This document shows positions 36,069-46,041 of a stretch of DNA of 51,687 nucleotides, piece by piece. A program made the position numbers and the translations under genes. Position 1 is the stretch's first letter. Each line of letters starts with the position of its first letter. A model generated the notes under the pieces. The model was not told the DNA's origin. It saw only the letters and a program-made list of their open reading frames with translations, and made no database searches. The stretch comes from an uncultured Armatimonadota bacterium (GTDB taxonomy: Bacteria > Armatimonadota > Fimbriimonadia > Fimbriimonadales > Fimbriimonadaceae): NCBI GenBank assembly GCA_903833215.1, contig CAILEM010000119.1, positions 1 to 51,687 of the forward strand, written 5' to 3'.

Positions 36069-38934
36069 TGGCGTTCATCAATCCTCGACACAATGTCGGC
36101 AATCCTTGCTTGGCAACGAGCCTTTGCGCAGCTTTCCTTTCCGCTTCAAGCGGCTTTCGGCCGAAGGCAAGCTGGAACGCTCGATCTACCTGCGCTTTCG
36201 GCTGAGAACCCGCTTCCCGCCTAACACGATCTGCGAAAAAGTCGGCCTGTTGGAGAAGGAACTTACCGTTCAGCAGGCTAAGCGCTTGGAGGGCAGTGGT
36301 GGTGGTGGCGCGTCGAGGTTCGCGCTGGGCGCTCTCTGGGCAGTCGAAGGTTTCAAGCAATTCGTCACGGATGGCTCGGGCAGAGGCACGGTACACGCTT
36401 CTTCGCCACGTCTCAGGACCATATTTGTCGAGCGGATCGTAGGTGGCAACATTCAGCTCGCTGTATTTGAAGAGTTGGAATCCAGGTCCACCCATTCGTC
36501 GATCGAGTTTTCCGCTGGTGGCCAAGATGGCATCCCGCAAGGCTTCTGCCTCCATCCGTCGCAACGGCATATGCCACAGGAATCGATTCCCCGCATCTAC
36601 TTTCGCACCATTTCCAGTTGATTCACCGGATTGGCAGTAGGTAGCTGACGTGACGATCATGCGGTGGAGGCGCTTCATTCGCCAGCCGTTGGCCATGAAG
36701 TCGTTGGCGAGCCAATCGAGAAGTTCGGGGTGCGAAGGCTTCTCGCCGTTCCGCCCAAAATCGCTTGGCGTCCCGACGATTCCTCGGCCAAAGTGATACT
36801 GCCAGATCCGGTTGACGATCACTCGCCCAGCGAGAGGATTTCGCTCGCTTCCAATCCAGTGGGACAGGGCGATACGTCGTGCGGGGTCGGTGTCGTTCGG
36901 TGCCTGGCAGAGGTCTGGTTCGAGAGACGCCACCTGAGAAAGTGCCCCTGGAGTAACGAGTTCCGCTCTCTGCATCACGTCTCCACGACGCAACAAGTAG
37001 GTTGGATCGGGCGACGTGAACTGGCCTGCATAAGCAGTGTTCAGGGCGGTCAGGGACTCCGATCGGCGACGTAAGTCTTGAATGTCCTTCTGTATTCGGC
37101 TCCGACGTATGCGCTCCGCCTGAGTCATCTCCTTGAGGAGTTCGTCTGGGTGAACATAGTCGCGAGCTGCACCTGTTTCTCGGCCACCCTCCGCAGATAC
37201 GGTTTTCCATGAGGTCCCATCGAGCGAGACTTCTATTCGGTAGCGCGTCGTAACTCGATCATCGAACCTCGGAACTTCGCCTCCATCGCGGCTCCAAACA
37301 ACGCCGTCTATAAGCTTTGACGACGGCAAGCAGATCTGAACCCAACCGGTTCCGCGTTTGTCGCTGATCCAACTGTATTCGTTGCCGAGGCGGCCGTCGT
37401 TCAGATGTCGAATCTGATGGAACTCGTAGCCAGGCAAAACGCCAGACGCAGTCGCGACAGCTCCATGGGAAGCAAGTGCGAGGTCATCATGGCTGCCCGG
37501 GCCGCTCACCTGAATTTCATCAAGGCAGGGTTCCGCACCGTCGCGGGTAGCTAGCACCGTGAACCTTACATATCGCGCAAGGATGGGAGTGAAGGTATCG
37601 ACATTGCGTCGAGCGTTGACGGCTGGTCGTAAGCCAGATGGGCGGCCACTCGTGTGTGGGACTCGCGGTCTTGCTGCGTCGTCTAGTTCATTGAGGGCGT
37701 TAATCGCTTGGAAAGCGAAGCTCGCAATTTCCGCCTTTGCCGCCTGAGCCTTTGAGAGTGCGGGACCGGAGATAATCGTCCGCTCTCCAAATCGAACACC
37801 GGCGAACACCGAAGCGAGGCGGTAGAAATCGCGTTGTGGGATGGGGTCGAACTTGTGGTCGTGGCACCGTGCGCAGCCGATCGTCAGTCCGAGAAAGGCG
37901 GCGCTGGTCGTGGATGTGATGTCCTCAAGATCGCTGATGCGTTGTTGGCGAGTACCCTCTTCCGTGGCGTTTCCGACCGTGTCGTGGATGCCAGCAACCA
38001 GGAAACCAGTCGCCACTTCAACATTGGGGTCACCTTTGCCGATGGTGTCACCCGCGAGTTGTTCACTGATGAATTGCGTATACGGGATATCTTTGTTGAA
38101 CGCCCGAATGACGTAATCGCGATACGGCCAGGCATTGGGGCGGATGATATTTCGCTCGTAGCCATCGCTTTCGCCGTACCGCACGACGTCGAGCCAGTGC
38201 CTTCCCCAGCGTTCGCCATAGGCCGGGGATGCCAAGAGGCGATCGACGACTTTCTCGTACGCATGGGTCGATGTGTCTTTGGAAAAGGTAGCGATCTCCG
38301 ACTGGGTCGGTGGAAGCCCTGTAAGGTCGATAGTGACACGTCGTAGGAGAGTCAGTTTATCTGCACGTGGCGCGGGGGCGAGCCGATTCGCAGCGAGGCG
38401 ATCAAACACGAAGTGGTCGATAGGGTTATGAGCCAGTTTGTCGAACGGTGTCTGAGGAACTCTTTGCGGCTGAACGGGTTGGAACGACCACAGGGGTTGC
38501 ATCGCCGGATTTGTAGCGACAAGCTTGGTGGCAGGATAGGCGGCACCACTTAGGACCCATTTCTGAAGGACCTCAATGCTCTGCTCTCCGAGCTTTCCAC
38601 TCGGTGGCATACGTCCCTCGACAACTTCACGTAGCAGGCGACTCGTTGAGAGCGAACCTTCGTTGATAACCTTTGCTGAGATTGCTTGAGATCGGGTGGT
38701 GAGGTCGATACCGGCCGTCTTCTTTACGGAATCGTGGCACTTGATGCAGTTGGCCTGAAGAATCGAAATCGCCCTATCAGAGATGTCGTCGCCTTTCGTA
38801 ATCCGGCGCCTTGGCGTCTCGTGGACAAAGTCAACGCTCGAGAGTTTGGCTCCATTGGTTGCCGTGCTGATCAAGAGAATCGTCGATGCGGATAGGGCGA
38901 CGGCACCGGCTTTCATGCGACCCATTATAGGCAC
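36049..38934 (-). CDS. Planctomycete-type cytochrome c protein, PSCyt1-DUF1549-discoidin-DUF1553
   Basis: A 961-aa exported protein with a signal peptide (about 7-29). A CxxCH haem site lies at 63-67 (NCIKCH) in the PSCyt1 domain. DUF1549/PSCyt2 spans about 165-375 ([48 protein letters not shown]). A discoidin-like insert with [24 protein letters not shown] and [12 protein letters not shown] sits at about 445-585. DUF1553/PSD1 covers about 690-945 ([47 protein letters not shown]). The pair with DUF1501 is thought to act in surface polysaccharide or sulfatase-type metabolism, with no proven reaction. The first gene of the two-gene unit; nothing regulatory is clear upstream. Confidence 0.92.
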   Translation of the reverse strand: MPIMGRMKAGAVALSASTILLISTATNGAKLSSVDFVHETPRRRITKGDDISDRAISILQANCIKCHDSVKKTAGIDLTTRSQAISAKVINEGSLSTSRLLREVVEGRMPPSGKLGEQSIEVLQKWVLSGAAYPATKLVATNPAMQPLWSFQPVQPQRVPQTPFDKLAHNPIDHFVFDRLAANRLAPAPRADKLTLLRRVTIDLTGLPPTQSEIATFSKDTSTHAYEKVVDRLLASPAYGERWGRHWLDVVRYGESDGYERNIIRPNAWPYRDYVIRAFNKDIPYTQFISEQLAGDTIGKGDPNVEVATGFLVAGIHDTVGNATEEGTRQQRISDLEDITSTTSAAFLGLTIGCARCHDHKFDPIPQRDFYRLASVFAGVRFGERTIISGPALSKAQAAKAEIASFAFQAINALNELDDAARPRVPHTSGRPSGLRPAVNARRNVDTFTPILARYVRFTVLATRDGAEPCLDEIQVSGPGSHDDLALASHGAVATASGVLPGYEFHQIRHLNDGRLGNEYSWISDKRGTGWVQICLPSSKLIDGVVWSRDGGEVPRFDDRVTTRYRIEVSLDGTSWKTVSAEGGRETGAARDYVHPDELLKEMTQAERIRRSRIQKDIQDLRRRSESLTALNTAYAGQFTSPDPTYLLRRGDVMQRAELVTPGALSQVASLEPDLCQAPNDTDPARRIALSHWIGSERNPLAGRVIVNRIWQYHFGRGIVGTPSDFGRNGEKPSHPELLDWLANDFMANGWRMKRLHRMIVTSATYCQSGESTGNGAKVDAGNRFLWHMPLRRMEAEALRDAILATSGKLDRRMGGPGFQLFKYSELNVATYDPLDKYGPETWRRSVYRASARAIRDELLETFDCPESAQREPRRATTTTALQALSLLNGKFLLQQADFFADRVRREAGSQPKAQVDRAFQLAFGRKPLEAERKAAQRLVAKQGLPTLCRGLMNANEFLYF

Positions 38935-38974
38935 GTTGCCGTATTTCAGTGAACAACCAGGTGATTAATCACGC

Positions 38975-39409
38975 CTAGAGTTGATCTTTACGCATGAATA
39001 TTCGGTCCACTCCGGGCGCGAAATCACTGAATCGCCCGTACACCGCATAGCCAAACTTCGCATAGAAGCCCTCTGCTTGAAAGCTCGCTGTTTCCACATA
39101 AGCTCGGGTAGCTCCGCGACGCCTTCCCTCTTCCTCAATAGCCTCCATGAGTTGCCGGCCTAACCCTTGTCCTCGGTACTTTTCCTCAATATAGGTGATA
39201 TCTATCGATAGCCAACCGAGGTGGACCGATCCAGCGATTCCCCCAACGGGCACATCCCCAACTTTGGCCATCACACTAAAGGGTTCTGACTTATACTCAC
39301 CCATAAATCGCACATTGAGGGCATGAAGTTCTGTGCGCAACCACTCATTGGAACCCTTCAAGTCCGATTCGGGAACTATCTCAATTGCCGGCTTTACAAT
39401 TTCACTCAA
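38975..39409 (-). CDS. GNAT family N-acetyltransferase (short)
   Basis: A 144-aa single GNAT domain. The acetyl-CoA loop is YRGQGLGRQLM (about 79-89), preceded by the strand WLSIDITYIEE and followed by ATRAYVETASFQAEGFYAKFGY, the usual C-terminal motif. The substrate is unknown; the compact form resembles enzymes acting on amino groups of small molecules. It lies between the DUF1553 gene and the alpha/beta hydrolase gene on the same strand, with about 50 bp on either side. Confidence 0.9.
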   Translation of the reverse strand: MSEIVKPAIEIVPESDLKGSNEWLRTELHALNVRFMGEYKSEPFSVMAKVGDVPVGGIAGSVHLGWLSIDITYIEEKYRGQGLGRQLMEAIEEEGRRRGATRAYVETASFQAEGFYAKFGYAVYGRFSDFAPGVDRIFMRKDQL

Positions 39410-39460
39410 AATATCCCACCTCGGTCGAATTTACTTCGTAAAGCGTGAAAAGATTCCCAC

Positions 39461-40333
39461 TTACTTGAATCGGCAATACCGAAGCCACTTTGAGAAGTAA
39501 TCTCGCTTACTGATCACGTCGTTGTGTTCCAGGGTCGTCGTTAAGACAACAAAGGGCCCTCGTTTCGCAACTTCTGCGTCGGTCAAATCTTCCTCGACAA
39601 GGACTCGAGGCTGTACGTGCCGCTTCTGCAGCAACGCGATAAGCCTGGCGTTTTCGTGGCCAAGGTGCTCGGTGCAAATCGAGATGAGTCTGCGATTTCG
39701 ATCTGCCGCGCAATAGTCGGCAAAGGCGGGGAGACCACCGTAAGTGGCGTCGAAAAGGATCACATCGGTGATCTTGTCAGCGAGTTCCTTTCGATCGACG
39801 ATATAGGTCGTGACGAGATAGCCTCCGCTGTGGGCGGTCAACGCAATGTGCCCAAGTTCTGAGACAGCGGGCACGCGACCCTCCTTGACAAGGAATTTGA
39901 TCGCTTCGTTGAGAAGCGCGGTCAGGGATCCTTTGTCGTACTGGAGCTTTCCGTCGGTGGAATCGGGAACATCCTTGGGCCCTTGAGGGACCAGCAGCAC
40001 AGCGTTCAACCCGCTCATCGCCATCTGTCTCGCGAGGTCGAACTGCTCAAACACTTGCTGAACGTGATTGTTGTGTCCGTGGAAGTGAACGACGAAGTTG
40101 ACACTCTTACTTGGCTTGAACCCCTTCGGGACAAACACTCCTACCGTCGAGTCAATGTAGTGCGGATCCCGGGGAAAAAAGGTCTTCCCCGCTTGATAAC
40201 CATGTTCACGGCTCGCGTGAGGAAAGGGTGCGCTTTGGAATGGCACCAGAGCCAGATCACCGTACTGAGAACTTTTCCATACGTGCGATTGAAGCGCAAG
40301 CATCGCAAATCCAAATCCACTGAGAAGATTCAT
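39461..40333 (-). CDS. Putative exported alpha/beta hydrolase
   Basis: A 290-aa protein from ATG 40333 (the in-frame ATG at 40360 adds nine residues). The first segment MNLLSGFGFAMLALQSHVW is signal-like. The core has VVHFHGHNNHV (oxyanion-hole-like), a nucleophile elbow ALTAHSGGY (Ser169) after strand 5, ILFDATYGG with the possible acidic residue, and TTTLEHNDVI with the His. This matches an alpha/beta hydrolase, but with His-Ser-Gly-Gly instead of the usual Gly-x-Ser-x-Gly. The substrate is unknown. Confidence 0.72.
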   Translation of the reverse strand: MNLLSGFGFAMLALQSHVWKSSQYGDLALVPFQSAPFPHASREHGYQAGKTFFPRDPHYIDSTVGVFVPKGFKPSKSVNFVVHFHGHNNHVQQVFEQFDLARQMAMSGLNAVLLVPQGPKDVPDSTDGKLQYDKGSLTALLNEAIKFLVKEGRVPAVSELGHIALTAHSGGYLVTTYIVDRKELADKITDVILFDATYGGLPAFADYCAADRNRRLISICTEHLGHENARLIALLQKRHVQPRVLVEEDLTDAEVAKRGPFVVLTTTLEHNDVISKRDYFSKWLRYCRFK

Positions 40334-40430
40334 AGGGCGACTTGAGCACGTTACCTGCAACCTTCAATTTACCGCCGATTTTGACACTCCATCGGCTCGT
40401 CAAAGTACATCGAGAAGTTGCAGTTCCGAC

Positions 40431-40892
40431 TTACTGTAAAGAAGACCAGCTGACAAATTCATCACGCACGGTGGCGCAAATTGGGCCACCTTTTGGATCC
40501 GTGCATCGAACGGTTACATGGACCTGATTATCTTCAATATTTACCCACGTCAGGTGTCCGAGCGGTAGCTTCGCTCGGCGAAAACCAGCCCACATGCCTA
40601 GGTGTCGATACCCCCAACAGAGGTAAACGAATCGATCCTGGACAGTGCCTTGCGCGCACGGCCCTAAGAAATTAGGAGAACCTTGGGATGAATCATTTCC
40701 CACCCGGAGTTCACATCTGAAGGAGGCAGTTTCAACGGGAAGCTTGACCTCCTGAACCACGTCTTTTCCCTGTTGAATCCCAAGCCAAATCTCGCGGTGT
40801 CCATCCCAGTTTTGCTGGGGGAGGTCAACACACTCGATCGTCAACTTCACGATTCGCTGCTCTCGACTCTGTATGCTCTCTGCTTTTTCCAT
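40431..40892 (-). CDS. DUF5990-like protein
   Basis: A 153-aa protein without a signal peptide. The block SPNFLGPCAQGTVQDRFVYLCWG, followed by WAGFRRAKLPLGHLTW, recalls the DUF5990 family (small cytoplasmic proteins of unknown function), and the N-terminus VKLTIECVDLPQQNWDGHREIWLGIQQGKD fits too. No catalytic motif is evident. It is separated from the hydrolase gene by about 100 bp and diverges from the propeller gene at 41104. Confidence 0.65.
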   Translation of the reverse strand: MEKAESIQSREQRIVKLTIECVDLPQQNWDGHREIWLGIQQGKDVVQEVKLPVETASFRCELRVGNDSSQGSPNFLGPCAQGTVQDRFVYLCWGYRHLGMWAGFRRAKLPLGHLTWVNIEDNQVHVTVRCTDPKGGPICATVRDEFVSWSSLQ

Positions 40893-41103
40893 TTTTCTTT
40901 TCGATATACGAAGCGTTAACTCAAACAGATCGTGTTGCGTTTAGATTCTACGGGGTTTGACATCCACGCAGAGGTCCCTATTTTGCCAACCTGATTAGGT
41001 TAAAGGGGTGTAAAGCAATTCCCCACTGTTAGCGTAATTGAAAGGTTGGGGGAATCACAGACAAGTAGACTGGCAAGGAACGCATCAGAGCGTAGGGAAT
41101 CCT

Positions 41104-42057
41104 ATGATTATTGAACTCGCTATTGCCTTTTCCTTTGCCATGTCGGCACCACGGGACGTTATTTCTGCGGAGGCACCAATTGTTGTCCCCGGCGGGGCGG
41201 GTCACTTCGACTTCATGAATGTCGATCCCATCAATCGATTGGTGTTTGCATGCCACCCAGGCAAGTCCTCATTCACCGTCATCAACCTGGACACGAAGGG
41301 TGTCAAAGATGTCGCCGTTGGGACAGAGTGCAATGGCATCTGTGCCGATGCGAAGGGCAAATACGTATTTGCGGGCGGACCAGGCAAGAAGCTCGTTCGA
41401 GTCGATACAAAGACTTGGTCGACAACAGGTTCGCTCGACCTCTCCGGACCTGCCGATTGCACTCAGTACGATGCGAAGCGCGGTGTTTTGTACGTTGACA
41501 ACGACGATGGCACCAGCCTCTGGGTGGTCAATCCGGCGACGATGAAACTGACAGCGACGGTAGAGATCAAAGAAGCGCCAGAGTATATGGAATACGACTC
41601 AACCCGAGACCGGATTTTCCAGGCGATCAAGTCGTCCAGCACGGTGCAGGTCATCAATCCAGGTAGCAAAAAGGTCGTCGACGAGTGGAAACTCGGTGGA
41701 CTGACAAGCCCACATGGTTTGGCCATCGACCGCAAGATGGGCCGTGTCTTTGTGGCTGGCAAGAACGGAAAGCTAGTGGTTCTTGATGCCAACAATGGCA
41801 AGTTGCTGAGCACCGTTGAGGTCGTCAAAGGTAGCGATCAGATCGCTTATGATCCGACCCTACAACGTGTCTATATCCCAGGCGAATCCAAGATCCAGGT
41901 CGTCCAAATCTCAGGAAACACCGGCACTGTCATCGGCTCGGCTCCCGTCGCCAAAGACTGCCATCGAGTCGCCATCGATCCCAAAACACACGCACTATGG
42001 GTCGCCTTCGCCGAAGGTTCAGACAGTTTTGTTCAACAATTCACCGTCAAGAAATAG
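41104..42057 (+). CDS. Secreted YncE-like beta-propeller protein
   Basis: A 317-aa protein starting at ATG 41104; the in-frame ATG at 41038 lies in the intergenic region and would add a non-signal N-terminus. The signal peptide is MIIELAIAFSFAMSA. Blades with GHFDFMNVDPINRLVFACHPG, GICADAKGKYVFAGGPGKKL, SPHGLAIDRKMGRVFVAGKNGK and VAIDPKTHALWVAFAEGSD form a YncE/YVTN-type propeller. Strongly terminated by the hairpin at 42137. Function unknown; such periplasmic propellers often bind metals, DNA or partner proteins. Confidence 0.88.
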   Translation: MIIELAIAFSFAMSAPRDVISAEAPIVVPGGAGHFDFMNVDPINRLVFACHPGKSSFTVINLDTKGVKDVAVGTECNGICADAKGKYVFAGGPGKKLVRVDTKTWSTTGSLDLSGPADCTQYDAKRGVLYVDNDDGTSLWVVNPATMKLTATVEIKEAPEYMEYDSTRDRIFQAIKSSSTVQVINPGSKKVVDEWKLGGLTSPHGLAIDRKMGRVFVAGKNGKLVVLDANNGKLLSTVEVVKGSDQIAYDPTLQRVYIPGESKIQVVQISGNTGTVIGSAPVAKDCHRVAIDPKTHALWVAFAEGSDSFVQQFTVKK

Positions 42058-42136
42058 CCCATTGATGGACCTCCGGGAGAGTTGGGGCGCGGGCCCCTTG
42101 CTCGCCGATGATATTTACCTGGCAACGAACATTAGT

Positions 42137-42167
42137 GTGAAGGCCGTGTTGCGGCCTTCACCCTTTT
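42137..42167 (+). terminator. Intrinsic terminator
   Basis: A perfect 9-bp stem GTGAAGGCC/GGCCTTCAC (42137-42145, 42153-42161) with a 7-nt loop, followed by CCTTTT. It ends the propeller gene at 42057 and faces the convergent gene ending at 42229. Confidence 0.85.
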
Positions 42168-42228
42168 CGGCCCGTGCTAGTTTCGTGGACTGTACCGATC
42201 GGATGAGTCGCTGGTAACTATCGTTCTC

Positions 42229-44556
42229 CTACTTCCCAGCCGATGGGTTAACGCGGTGTAGTTCCCATTTGAGTTCAGCCCGGATTTTGCCTTTCAGGCC
42301 CGCGAGAATGACATCTTGAGTCTGCAACCCTGTACCGTTGAGTGATTGAGGGTGAGGAGGCATCGTATCAGTGAACTCGATTGGCATATCCATATACTGA
42401 ATGCCCGAATCTCCTGGGCTATTCGTTAGCGTGCGCACATACTTACAGGGAAGGCTCCACTTAAGAGATCCGTTGATGCGTAGCTTATCAACGCCGCTAG
42501 CCCCGTTCTTGTGTTCTGATTGCAGCATGAAGGAGCCGGCTTGTAGTTCGTAAGGACTTCCCATCCGAACCACCGGACCATTGATCTTCAGCGATTCGTT
42601 CCACATCACTTTCTTGTCTGCACAAGCGTCTGGAGGAGGGAATTGGTGAGTGAGAGAATCTTTGATGTTGACGTCGTGAAGATCCTCAATCTGGAAATAG
42701 TACGCGCCGCGTCCTTCAGAAGAAAGGTTGTCCTTGAGGGTCGTTCCTCGATAAATTGAATAAATCTTTCCCTTGGCACTTCGATCTATATCCCAACTTT
42801 CAGTGTCACCAGGAAGGTGGCTATCTGCGTGCCCCTTGATCTGTAGTGTAAAGGTGCCTTCGTAAAGTGGTGTGGTCCAGTCGTGAACCTTCATCCGAAA
42901 TGTCTTGGTTGAGAATAGCGATGTGCGATTAAGCATGTCCGGCAGGGTCGTCTTAAGCAGAGCAGGTAGGTCACCCGAGTTGGAAGTTGCTACTCCTGCA
43001 ACCGCAGCAAATGCGTCCACTGTATCCTGATAGATGTTCGCCCCCTTTAGCTTCACCTCAACTTCGACCATCATCTTGCGATCAAAGGGAATTGAGTTTT
43101 CAGGCTTAACAACCCTCTGCCCAGAAGCTTGGACTCCGATGGTGCACTTCCCATCATTATCTGTTTGATTCGTCGACTTAACCTGGCCATCGCCAGCATT
43201 CCCAGGACTGACAAACTGCGCAGCTCTATCAAGAACATCTCCGGGCTCGTTGATGTGCCAGTTCACCTCAGCGCCGGCGACAGCACCGTGATCTGGGACG
43301 GAGAGGTCAGCGCCTAGTCCCCAACTAATGGCACGTGCGGACTTAGCCAGGTCCGAATCCGGGTTGTACGGCATGTTGATCTTAACAGTCGTCGTAAGGA
43401 CTTGGCTGGCGCTTGGAGTCTTGTCTTTGCGCCTTTGGAGTTCGACTGGTGATGGCTCCACTGTTATTTCCAAGTTGAGGAAAGACGAAACGATCTTGGA
43501 CCACGCTCCGACGGTGTTTGCGACGTCCATCCCCATCACTCCGTTTTTTCCGATATTCTCTGTCGTCGTGACAAATTGGTTAAAAACAGAACTGGCATAT
43601 GCTGCGTCGGCATCCATGATCGTGCCCGAATAGTCTCGATCATCGAACCCGACAGGATTCGTCGAGACATATAGGGTTGCCTCGTGCTTCTTTTTCATTG
43701 CTGCGTAAACATCGCCGTAGATCCGTCGATTGAGGAGCACCAACTGGATCATCGAAATGGGATTGTCCTTGTATATCCGCACATCCGATGGATCTTGAGA
43801 CGCCAATTGGCCGAGAGCACTCGCCTCCACGACTTGACCCTGAAGCGTTTGAATCGGCTCCATGGCTTGGATTACCGAAAGCCTATCCTGAACGGAAAGC
43901 TTCGGATCTGACAGCTTTGGGGTCAGTTCCGCCATCATCGAATTGCTATATGCTTGAATGGCATCGAAGCGACCTGAGACTCCCTTCATCGTCGATAGAG
44001 GTGAATTAGAGAAATAAGAGCTTCCAGGTCCCTGAATGTTTTGCCCCTGAATCGATGCAGGTCCCCAAATACTCCAGTGACCTTCGCCATGGACACTCAA
44101 ATCGTCAAGAAAGCGCGCCAAAAAGGCCATTTCCGGCACCTGGCGCTTTAAAGCATCACGCCATCCATCGACGATATTCGCGTGAATTGTCTGAAGTTTG
44201 TCTTGGCCGAGCAGCACGCTGAGGGTATCGCTAACTGTCTTGAAATGGACTCCGGGCCCATCCTTTCGAGCATTCACCATCGAAAGAACTTCATTCTCAT
44301 CTAGGGCAATCCCACATCCTTTGCCCTTAACGGGAGCGACAATGACTTGTTTCCCTCGGCCAATAATCGTAAAGCCGCTCGCCTGTAACGCCGCAATAAG
44401 AGCCGAGCCTGCATCTGCCTGGTGCTCAGCCACCTTTTGGGCCAAAACATCAGCAGGGTCTATCCCAATCCCATTCGGCATGGGCAAAGGAGTTGGTAGC
44501 GACGATAGCGCGGCTGAGCTAGTCAGAAACGTATAGGCTGCGGCAATAGCGAGCAT
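42229..44556 (-). CDS. Large secreted protein of unknown function (775 aa)
   Basis: It begins with a signal-like MLAIAAAYTFLTSSAALSS. I recognise no domain. The N-terminal third is helical (KVAEHQADAGSALIAAL, then VSDTLSVLLGQDKLQ), a central part has DYSGTIMDADAAYASSVF and a beta-rich stretch, and the C-terminal third reads like Ig-like or jelly-roll beta strands (FRMKVHDWTTPLYEGTFTLQIKGHAD). Two paired-Cys segments (DACADKK, LPCKYVR) may form disulfides. No transmembrane segment apart from the signal. It diverges from the aminotransferase gene at 44636 with a 79-bp gap. Confidence 0.7.
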   Translation of the reverse strand: MLAIAAAYTFLTSSAALSSLPTPLPMPNGIGIDPADVLAQKVAEHQADAGSALIAALQASGFTIIGRGKQVIVAPVKGKGCGIALDENEVLSMVNARKDGPGVHFKTVSDTLSVLLGQDKLQTIHANIVDGWRDALKRQVPEMAFLARFLDDLSVHGEGHWSIWGPASIQGQNIQGPGSSYFSNSPLSTMKGVSGRFDAIQAYSNSMMAELTPKLSDPKLSVQDRLSVIQAMEPIQTLQGQVVEASALGQLASQDPSDVRIYKDNPISMIQLVLLNRRIYGDVYAAMKKKHEATLYVSTNPVGFDDRDYSGTIMDADAAYASSVFNQFVTTTENIGKNGVMGMDVANTVGAWSKIVSSFLNLEITVEPSPVELQRRKDKTPSASQVLTTTVKINMPYNPDSDLAKSARAISWGLGADLSVPDHGAVAGAEVNWHINEPGDVLDRAAQFVSPGNAGDGQVKSTNQTDNDGKCTIGVQASGQRVVKPENSIPFDRKMMVEVEVKLKGANIYQDTVDAFAAVAGVATSNSGDLPALLKTTLPDMLNRTSLFSTKTFRMKVHDWTTPLYEGTFTLQIKGHADSHLPGDTESWDIDRSAKGKIYSIYRGTTLKDNLSSEGRGAYYFQIEDLHDVNIKDSLTHQFPPPDACADKKVMWNESLKINGPVVRMGSPYELQAGSFMLQSEHKNGASGVDKLRINGSLKWSLPCKYVRTLTNSPGDSGIQYMDMPIEFTDTMPPHPQSLNGTGLQTQDVILAGLKGKIRAELKWELHRVNPSAGK

Positions 44557-44635
44557 CCAGAAATATTACAGGGTTGGGGCATAACTACGGAAGTAGGTCA
44601 AGACTTCAAATGGCCAAAACCCTGTAGAATTTGGA

Positions 44636-45913
44636 ATGCTGTCTCGTCGCCATTTTATCGTTGGATCTGCGGCGGCTGTCGCAACATTCCGAAATGACAC
44701 TATCTCCAAGCTCATTTCGATAGAGCCTTCGTTATGGCTGTCACCCGAAGATATCGCGAAAGACGAAGGGTACTGGACGAAGGTGCGCGCCGCATTTGAT
44801 ATCGAAGAGTCCTTTCTGTATCTCAACAACGGAGGCATCTGCCCGGCGCCTCGATCAGTACGGGCGGCAGAACAGGCGTATATGGATCAAGCGGCTAAAG
44901 CCCCTGCGTACTACATTTACCGGAAGCAAGAGCCGCGTATCGAGGAAGTTCGCAAGCGACTCGCAAAACTGTTCAAAGCATCACCTGACGAGATCGCGGT
45001 GATGCCAAATGCCAGCCAGGGCCTGTTCACCGCCGTCATGGGCACCCCAATGGTTCAGGGAGACGTGGTGGTCACAACGAATCAGGACTATCCGAGAATT
45101 ATCACAGCGATCAAGCAGCGTGAACGAAGAGACAGAATAACCCCGAAAGTCTTGACTGTTCCCGAGATCCCACCGTCGACAGATGCGATTTTGGCCTCTT
45201 TGTCCAGTGCTTTAACCTTGAAGCCCAAGCTCGTCTGCATTCCTCGGGTCGGATACCTCAATGGGACCGTCTTTCCAGCGAAGGAAATTGTTGACCAATT
45301 CCGCGGGATAGGAACTTTGACTCTGGTGGATGGAGCACATGCTATTGGCCAATTACCGGATACTGCGGCTTCTGTCGGAAGCGACTTCTACGCATGCTGC
45401 CTGCATAAATGGATTCTTGGTCCAACCGGATCCGGCTTCCTCTACGTTCGGAAAGACCATATCCCAAATATCTGGCCCCTCAATCCCGCGGACGAAAGCC
45501 TGGATAAAGACATTCGCAAGTTCGAACAGTTCGGTACGCGCAACTCTGGAATCTTACTTGCCGTCCTGGAAGCACTCGATGCACACGAGGCGATCGGACA
45601 AGAGCGCAAATCAGCGCGGCTGGTCTATTTGCGGAAATACCTTAGCGACGCACTAAAAAAGATCCCCGGACTGGAATTTGGGTCCGCACTATCCCCTGAA
45701 CTTGGCCGTGCACTTCTTGCCGTCCGCTTACCGAATATTCAAGCGGGAACTCTCGCGACTTGGCTCATGTCGAAGCACAAAATATTTGTAACGACAACCA
45801 AGGTGGGCTCCTTCGAAGGAATACGCATTACTCCTCAGATATTTACTTCTCTTCCCGAACTAGATCGCTTTATAGGAGCCATGACCTCTGCAGTTAAAGA
45901 TGGGTTAGGTTGA
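44636..45913 (+). CDS. Class V aminotransferase (isopenicillin-N epimerase/cysteine-desulfurase-like), Tat-like N-terminus
   Basis: A 425-aa protein. The N-terminus MLSRRHFIVGSAAAVATF looks like a twin-arginine signal. The PLP enzyme core has VDGAHAIGQLP (Asp232, His235), the PLP lysine Lys258 in CCLHKWILGPTGSGFLY and RNSGILLAVLEAL near the C-terminus. The fold and the early LYLNNGGICPAPRSV block resemble the isopenicillin N epimerase-like branch of class V enzymes. An exported PLP enzyme is uncommon; the reaction cannot be assigned. It could act in sulfur transfer or amino-acid epimerisation. Confidence 0.87.
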   Translation: MLSRRHFIVGSAAAVATFRNDTISKLISIEPSLWLSPEDIAKDEGYWTKVRAAFDIEESFLYLNNGGICPAPRSVRAAEQAYMDQAAKAPAYYIYRKQEPRIEEVRKRLAKLFKASPDEIAVMPNASQGLFTAVMGTPMVQGDVVVTTNQDYPRIITAIKQRERRDRITPKVLTVPEIPPSTDAILASLSSALTLKPKLVCIPRVGYLNGTVFPAKEIVDQFRGIGTLTLVDGAHAIGQLPDTAASVGSDFYACCLHKWILGPTGSGFLYVRKDHIPNIWPLNPADESLDKDIRKFEQFGTRNSGILLAVLEALDAHEAIGQERKSARLVYLRKYLSDALKKIPGLEFGSALSPELGRALLAVRLPNIQAGTLATWLMSKHKIFVTTTKVGSFEGIRITPQIFTSLPELDRFIGAMTSAVKDGLG

Positions 45914-46041
45914 CCTATTCGTCTCAAATCCGACGGCTGCCCAATTTGGATTCGGACCACCCAATGGATCTCACCATTCGGTCAGTTCTACAACAGAGTC
46001 AACTTGACAGAAAAGGCTGAATCGATTACCTTTTTTTCCTT

